A stretch of DNA of 18,129 bases from NCBI GenBank assembly GCA_030460725.1, contig JAKECL010000004.1, positions 1-18,129 on the forward strand, in the 5' to 3' direction. Each line of letters starts with the position of its first letter. Position 1 is the stretch's first letter. The position numbers were made by a program, and so were the translations under genes. Below are positions 14,927-18,129 of this stretch, one piece after another. A model generated the notes under the pieces. That model did not search any database. It was not told the origin of the DNA and saw only the letters and a program-made list of their open reading frames with translations. Source of the DNA: Propionibacterium sp. (GTDB lineage Bacteria; Actinomycetota; Actinomycetes; Actinomycetales; Actinomycetaceae).

Positions 14927-17889
14927 CGAGCCTCTCCGTCCTCCGCCTCCGCCGTGTCGACATCAGCCTCGGAACCTGGCTGCGCGTTCGCGTCGGTCAC
15001 GGGGTCGTCTTCCCCGGCGGCATCCACAGCTGCCTCGACCTCTTCCTCGGTGGTGGCCAGGAGGGACTCCAGTTCCTCCTCACCCGGGAGGAAGGTCGGG
15101 ACGTCCTCGGTCTCCCCGAGTTCGGCCGCTTCCGCGCCCAGTTCCAGGTCCTCCTCAGTGAAGGCCTCCGAGGACTCCTGCTCAGGCTGGGCGACCGGTT
15201 CATGCACGACACCGCTCGGGTCGTCATTGTCCACCACCGTGATCTCAGGGCAGGCGATGTTGACACCCTCGTCGGCGGCATCCCACGCTGCGGCGGCCAG
15301 GGCCCGGTACGAGTCCAGGGTCACCGTGGTCGCCTCCTTCAACTCCACGTCGTCCAGGCTCAGGGTCCCACTGCGAAGGACCTTCGCCACCTGGGAGTAC
15401 CCACAGGTCCAGGTGTTGTCCTGGTGGTGCTTGGGGCGGGGATGGTCCTCGACCAGACCCCGCAGGTCGCGGGCGAGGAAGGCCGGGCGCTGGCCGCGTC
15501 GCGCTGTGATGACGTCGCGCGCCTGGTGGACACCCGTGAGGACATGCATGGAGGGGACACCAGCTCCCACCGCGCCTGCGATGTCGGTCTCCAGACGATC
15601 ACCGACCGCGATGGGGTTCTCCGCCCCCACCAGTGCCGCGGAGCGCAGATAGATGCCGGCCTCCGGCTTCCCGGCGGCTATCGGACGCCTGCCCGTCGCA
15701 TTCTCCACGGCCTTGACCAGGGAGCCGTTGCCCAGGGCGAATCCACGTTCCGTGGGCAGAGTCGCATCCAGGTTGGTCGCGAAGAACATCGCTCCACCGT
15801 TGAGCGCGTAGACCGCCTCCGACAGCTGCGCCCAACCGACCGAGGCGTCGAAGCCCTGGACGACCGCGGCCGGCGAGTCCTCCGCGGAGTCGACGACCGT
15901 GTAGCCGCCCTGGGCGACTGCGCTGCGCAGACCCTCACCTCCGACGACCAGGACAGTGCTGCCGCTCGGCAGGTTCTCGTCCATGTAGGCGATGACGTCC
16001 ATGGCAGAGGTCATGATCATCCCCGGCTCCACCTGGAATCCGAGCTCGTTGAGCTGCTCGGCGACGCTGATCGGGGAACGCGAGGCGTTGTTCGTCATGA
16101 ATGCCGTCTTCATGCCCGCTTCCCGTGCAGCCACGACCGAGTCCGCCGCATGGTCCACGGGATCCGTGCCGTGGTAGGCGACGCCGTCGAGATCCATGAG
16201 GACTCCGTCGAAGACACGGTCCAGTGGCTCCTCGGTGCCGCGCAGGGGCGTGGGCTTGCGGTCCACGTCTGCGTCGGCGAAGAGTTCGACGTCGAGGATC
16301 TCGGGATCCTCGATCTCCGGGGGCATGGAGGCCTCGACCTCGTCGGCCTCCTCATCTCGGCCCAGTTCCCTGAGACGGTCGGCCTTCACGCTCATGAGAC
16401 GTCGCACCAGTTCGGGGTCGACGTCCTGGGGCAGTGCCGCCAGCGCATCGTCGACGAGGACGAGGCCGACCTCGTTCTGCCCGAGGTCGGCGCGTGCGCC
16501 GGAGGAGACGAGCACGAGCTCCACCTGGTCCGCGAGATCCATGCCCTTGGTGTCCGTGCCGTCGATGATCTCGACGGCCTTCTCCGGTCGGCCCAATCCG
16601 CGTTCGGAGTCCGCCTCCACCGCACGCAGCGAGTCATCGCCACGCATGCGTCGCACGGCCCGCACCTCGCGCAATGCCTCTTCGTAGCGGCCGGAGGCGT
16701 AAGCCGTCAGGGCCGCAGCCTCGCGCACCACGTCGACTCGGCCCGCCCTGTTGGAAGCGGCCTGCGCGTGCTGGTAGGCGCGCTCGGGATCGAGGTCGAG
16801 GAGTTGTCCTGCGGCCACCAGGTGCCGGGCGACGATGTCGCGGTTGGGACCCGAGAGTGTGTTGAGGGCACGCAGAGCCTCGGCATCCAACTCATCCGCC
16901 GAGACGCCCGCGGGAATCGTGGGCTCGTCCGCATTCGGCGAGACATACTCATCGGTGCTGGAGTAGCGCTCCTGACGTTGATCCCGGCGGACCCCACCGC
17001 GGCGGTCGTCACGGTTCCCTGAATGACGACGCTGGTCTCCACCCTGGGACCGGTATCCACCGCGACGATCGTCACGGTCGTTGCTGCGGTACCCACCCCG
17101 GCGATCATCACGGTCCCCGGAGGAGCGACGCTGGTTCCCACCCTCAGAGCGGTATCCACCCCGGCGGTCATCGCGGTCCCCGAAGGAGCGACGCTGGTCT
17201 CCACCCTCGGAGCGGTATCCACCGCGACGATCGTCACGGTCGTTGCCGCGGTATCCACCGCGACGGTCATCACGATCCCCGGAGGAACGACGCTGGTCTC
17301 CGCCCTCCGAACGGTAGCCACCCCGACGGTCATCACGGTCCTGACCGCGGTACCCACCCCGACGGTCGTCACGGTCCTGCCCGCGGTAGCCACCGCGGCG
17401 ATCGTCACGGTCGTGACCGCGGTAGCCACCGCGACGGTCGTCACGGTCGTTGCTGCGGTACCCACCGCGCCGATCGTCACGATCCCCGGAGGAACGACGC
17501 TGGTCTCCGCCCTCCGAACGGTTGCCACCCCGACGGTCATCACGGTCCTGACCGCGGTACCCACCCCGACGATCATCACGGTCGTTGCTGCGATACCCTC
17601 CCCGGCGATCATCACGATCCCCGGAGGAACGACGCTGGTCTCCACCCTCAGAGCGGTATCCACCCCGACGGTCATCATGGTCCTGCCCGCGGTACCCACC
17701 GCGACGGTCATCACGATCCCCGGAGGAACGACGCTGGTTCCCACCCTCGGAGCGGTATCCACCCCGACGGTCATCACGGTCCCCAGTGGACGACTCCCGA
17801 CCCCGCCAGGAGCGGTCCCCGGACTCGCGCCACTGACGTCCTGATCCGGATCTGTCGCGGCCCTCGTGCCCGTTGCGGAACTCAGCCAT
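14923..17889 (-). CDS. Fusion protein: RG/D-rich tandem repeats + TPR-like region + HAD-IIA phosphatase + acidic tail
   Basis: The protein has 988 residues. Residues 37-301 are 17 tandem units built on DRDDRRGGYR. Residues about 322-520 are alpha-helical and TPR-like (VARHLVAAGQLLDLDPERAYQHA, YEEALREVRAVRRMRGD), resembling Rv1691. A HAD-IIA (NagD-like) phosphatase spans about 558-815 with all four motifs: D566 and D568 in MDLDGV, T599 in MTNNAS, K741 in AGKPEAG, and D764 and D769 in VGDRLETDI. An actinobacterial C-terminal helical extension follows to about 888, then a tail of 100 residues whose only basic residue is the final Arg. The Rv1692 relative dephosphorylates glycerol 3-phosphate; the substrate here is inferred. 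The frame opens at 17904, but ATG at 17889 is preferred because GGGAGAG lies at 17896-17902. It is first in the operon and overlaps the small gene by 4 bp. Confidence 0.93.
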   Translation of the reverse strand: MAEFRNGHEGRDRSGSGRQWRESGDRSWRGRESSTGDRDDRRGGYRSEGGNQRRSSGDRDDRRGGYRGQDHDDRRGGYRSEGGDQRRSSGDRDDRRGGYRSNDRDDRRGGYRGQDRDDRRGGNRSEGGDQRRSSGDRDDRRGGYRSNDRDDRRGGYRGHDRDDRRGGYRGQDRDDRRGGYRGQDRDDRRGGYRSEGGDQRRSSGDRDDRRGGYRGNDRDDRRGGYRSEGGDQRRSFGDRDDRRGGYRSEGGNQRRSSGDRDDRRGGYRSNDRDDRRGGYRSQGGDQRRHSGNRDDRRGGVRRDQRQERYSSTDEYVSPNADEPTIPAGVSADELDAEALRALNTLSGPNRDIVARHLVAAGQLLDLDPERAYQHAQAASNRAGRVDVVREAAALTAYASGRYEEALREVRAVRRMRGDDSLRAVEADSERGLGRPEKAVEIIDGTDTKGMDLADQVELVLVSSGARADLGQNEVGLVLVDDALAALPQDVDPELVRRLMSVKADRLRELGRDEEADEVEASMPPEIEDPEILDVELFADADVDRKPTPLRGTEEPLDRVFDGVLMDLDGVAYHGTDPVDHAADSVVAAREAGMKTAFMTNNASRSPISVAEQLNELGFQVEPGMIMTSAMDVIAYMDENLPSGSTVLVVGGEGLRSAVAQGGYTVVDSAEDSPAAVVQGFDASVGWAQLSEAVYALNGGAMFFATNLDATLPTERGFALGNGSLVKAVENATGRRPIAAGKPEAGIYLRSAALVGAENPIAVGDRLETDIAGAVGAGVPSMHVLTGVHQARDVITARRGQRPAFLARDLRGLVEDHPRPKHHQDNTWTCGYSQVAKVLRSGTLSLDDVELKEATTVTLDSYRALAAAAWDAADEGVNIACPEITVVDNDDPSGVVHEPVAQPEQESSEAFTEEDLELGAEAAELGETEDVPTFLPGEEELESLLATTEEEVEAAVDAAGEDDPVTDANAQPGSEADVDTAEAEDGEAR
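16987..17781 (-). repeat. Coding tandem repeats, 17 units of 36 or 63 bp
   Basis: The peptide core DRDDRRGGYR recurs 17 times, the last copy degenerate (NRDDRRGGVR). Short units add two residues (SN, GQ, GH or GN; 12 aa, 36 bp). Seven long units add an 11-residue SEGGDQRRSSG-like insert (21 aa, 63 bp). The order from the N-terminus is long, short, long, 2 short, long, 4 short, long, short, 2 long, short, long, end. All unit lengths are multiples of three, so copy-number change keeps the frame. Codons differ between units at third positions while the peptide is nearly constant. Confidence 0.95.
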
Positions 17890-17908
17890 CGTGTGCTCTC
17901 CCATTCCC

Positions 17909-17947
17909 GCGCCCTCGGCGCTTCACCATCGCCGGTCGAAACCGGCG
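17909..17947 (-). promoter_or_regulatory. Two hairpins in the 5' leader of the fusion gene
   Basis: Upstream of the ribosome site at 17896-17902 there are two perfect stem-loops. The distal one (17930-17947) is CGCCGGT-TTCG-ACCGGCG, a 7-bp stem with a TTCG tetraloop. The proximal one (17909-17921) is GCGCC-GAG-GGCGC, a 5-bp stem with a three-base loop ending six bases before the GGGAGAG. The two share the flanking repeat GTGAAG(T/C)GCCG. They are inside the predicted transcript; a stability or translation-control role is inferred. I recognise no known riboswitch. Confidence 0.5.
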
Positions 17948-18011
17948 GCACTTCACGTTGCGCACCCTGCACGGGAAACACACGCTCGTCCGTTGTTCTC
18001 TTGTCCACCAC

Positions 18012-18041
18012 ATGATAGCCCGGGGGCCGGAACGACATCAG
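18012..18041 (-). promoter_or_regulatory. Predicted promoter of the fusion gene-tlyA-nadK-recN-steAB operon
   Basis: On the minus strand TATCAT (18012-18017) differs from the TATAAT consensus at one base. CTGATG (18036-18041) is 18 bp upstream and shares TGA with TTGACA. Transcription would begin near 18005, giving a leader of roughly 115 nt that contains the two hairpins. The -35 match is only moderate. Confidence 0.5.
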
Positions 18042-18103
18042 AGAGCCCTCAGTCACGCGCGCCCGATCGGGTTCCTCGGTGTGTTGTTGTGTGGTGTGTG
18101 TAT

Positions 18104-18120
18104 GTGGGGAGGGCCCCCAC
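18104..18120. other. GC hairpin and TG-rich tract at the right edge
   Basis: GTGGGG (18104-18109) pairs with CCCCAC (18115-18120) around a five-base loop. Next to it, about 18077-18105 is an almost pure G/T tract on the plus strand (C/A on the minus strand). The hairpin could be the end of a transcript of a gene beyond the window, but there is no T-run on either side. No gene is visible from 18042 to 18129. Confidence 0.35.
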
Positions 18121-18129
18121 CGTGTGGTG

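Noticed and set aside
14362..17022. An 886-codon open frame on the plus strand, with a further 273-codon frame at 17023-17844
   Set aside because: Both are antisense to the fusion gene. High G/C at third positions leaves the opposite frames open, and the periodic hydrophobic sequence of the second is just the complement of the DDRRGG repeats. No family resemblance.
16987..17781. Repeat array as a CRISPR
   Set aside because: The units are in frame, contiguous and without unique spacers, and encode a regular peptide within a long gene.

Overview
The window is a high-GC stretch of an actinobacterial chromosome, most likely from an Actinomyces/Schaalia-like member of the Actinomycetales. Every gene I can support lies on the minus strand, so the biological reading direction is from position 18129 down to 1. 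The evidence for an actinobacterium is the G/C-rich third codon positions, frequent GTG starts, ATGA/GTGA stop-start overlaps and gene orders known from Mycobacterium. I see no mobile element, tRNA, rRNA or CRISPR array.

Right block (about 18060 to 9226): a promoter-like site and a 5' leader with two hairpins precede a 988-residue fusion protein. It has an N-terminal tandem-repeat polyampholyte, a TPR-like helical region, a HAD-IIA phosphatase and an acidic tail. Tightly packed behind it are a 54-residue conserved small protein, tlyA (S4/FtsJ methyltransferase), nadK (NAD kinase), recN (DNA repair SMC-like ATPase), steA and steB (cell-separation pair; steB homologues are often labelled copper transporter MctB). 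Stops and starts overlap or nearly touch throughout, which suggests one operon. As I remember it, M. tuberculosis has the same order, Rv1691-Rv1698, but there the TPR-like protein and the HAD phosphatase are separate genes.

Middle block (9225 to 6649): after a 175-bp gap with inverted repeats comes pyrG (CTP synthase), overlapped by 4 bp with a Nudix hydrolase of the ADP-ribose pyrophosphatase type. This continues the M. tuberculosis order (Rv1699-Rv1700).

Left block (6648 to 1): a 279-bp GC-rich gap separates the Nudix gene from a complete SUF iron-sulfur assembly operon in the order sufR-sufB-sufD-sufC-sufS-sufU-sufT, cut by the window edge in the last few codons of sufT. SufR is predicted to sense Fe-S status and repress the operon. 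SufS with SufU supplies persulfide sulfur, SufBC2D is the scaffold, and SufT is an accessory maturation factor.

The most unusual object is the fusion protein at 14923-17889. Its 17 DDRRGG-type repeats keep their peptide while synonymous codons vary, and they are joined to a metabolite phosphatase. The other notable points are hairpins placed directly before translation starts (sufC and the fusion gene) and a possible leaderless pyrG transcript.
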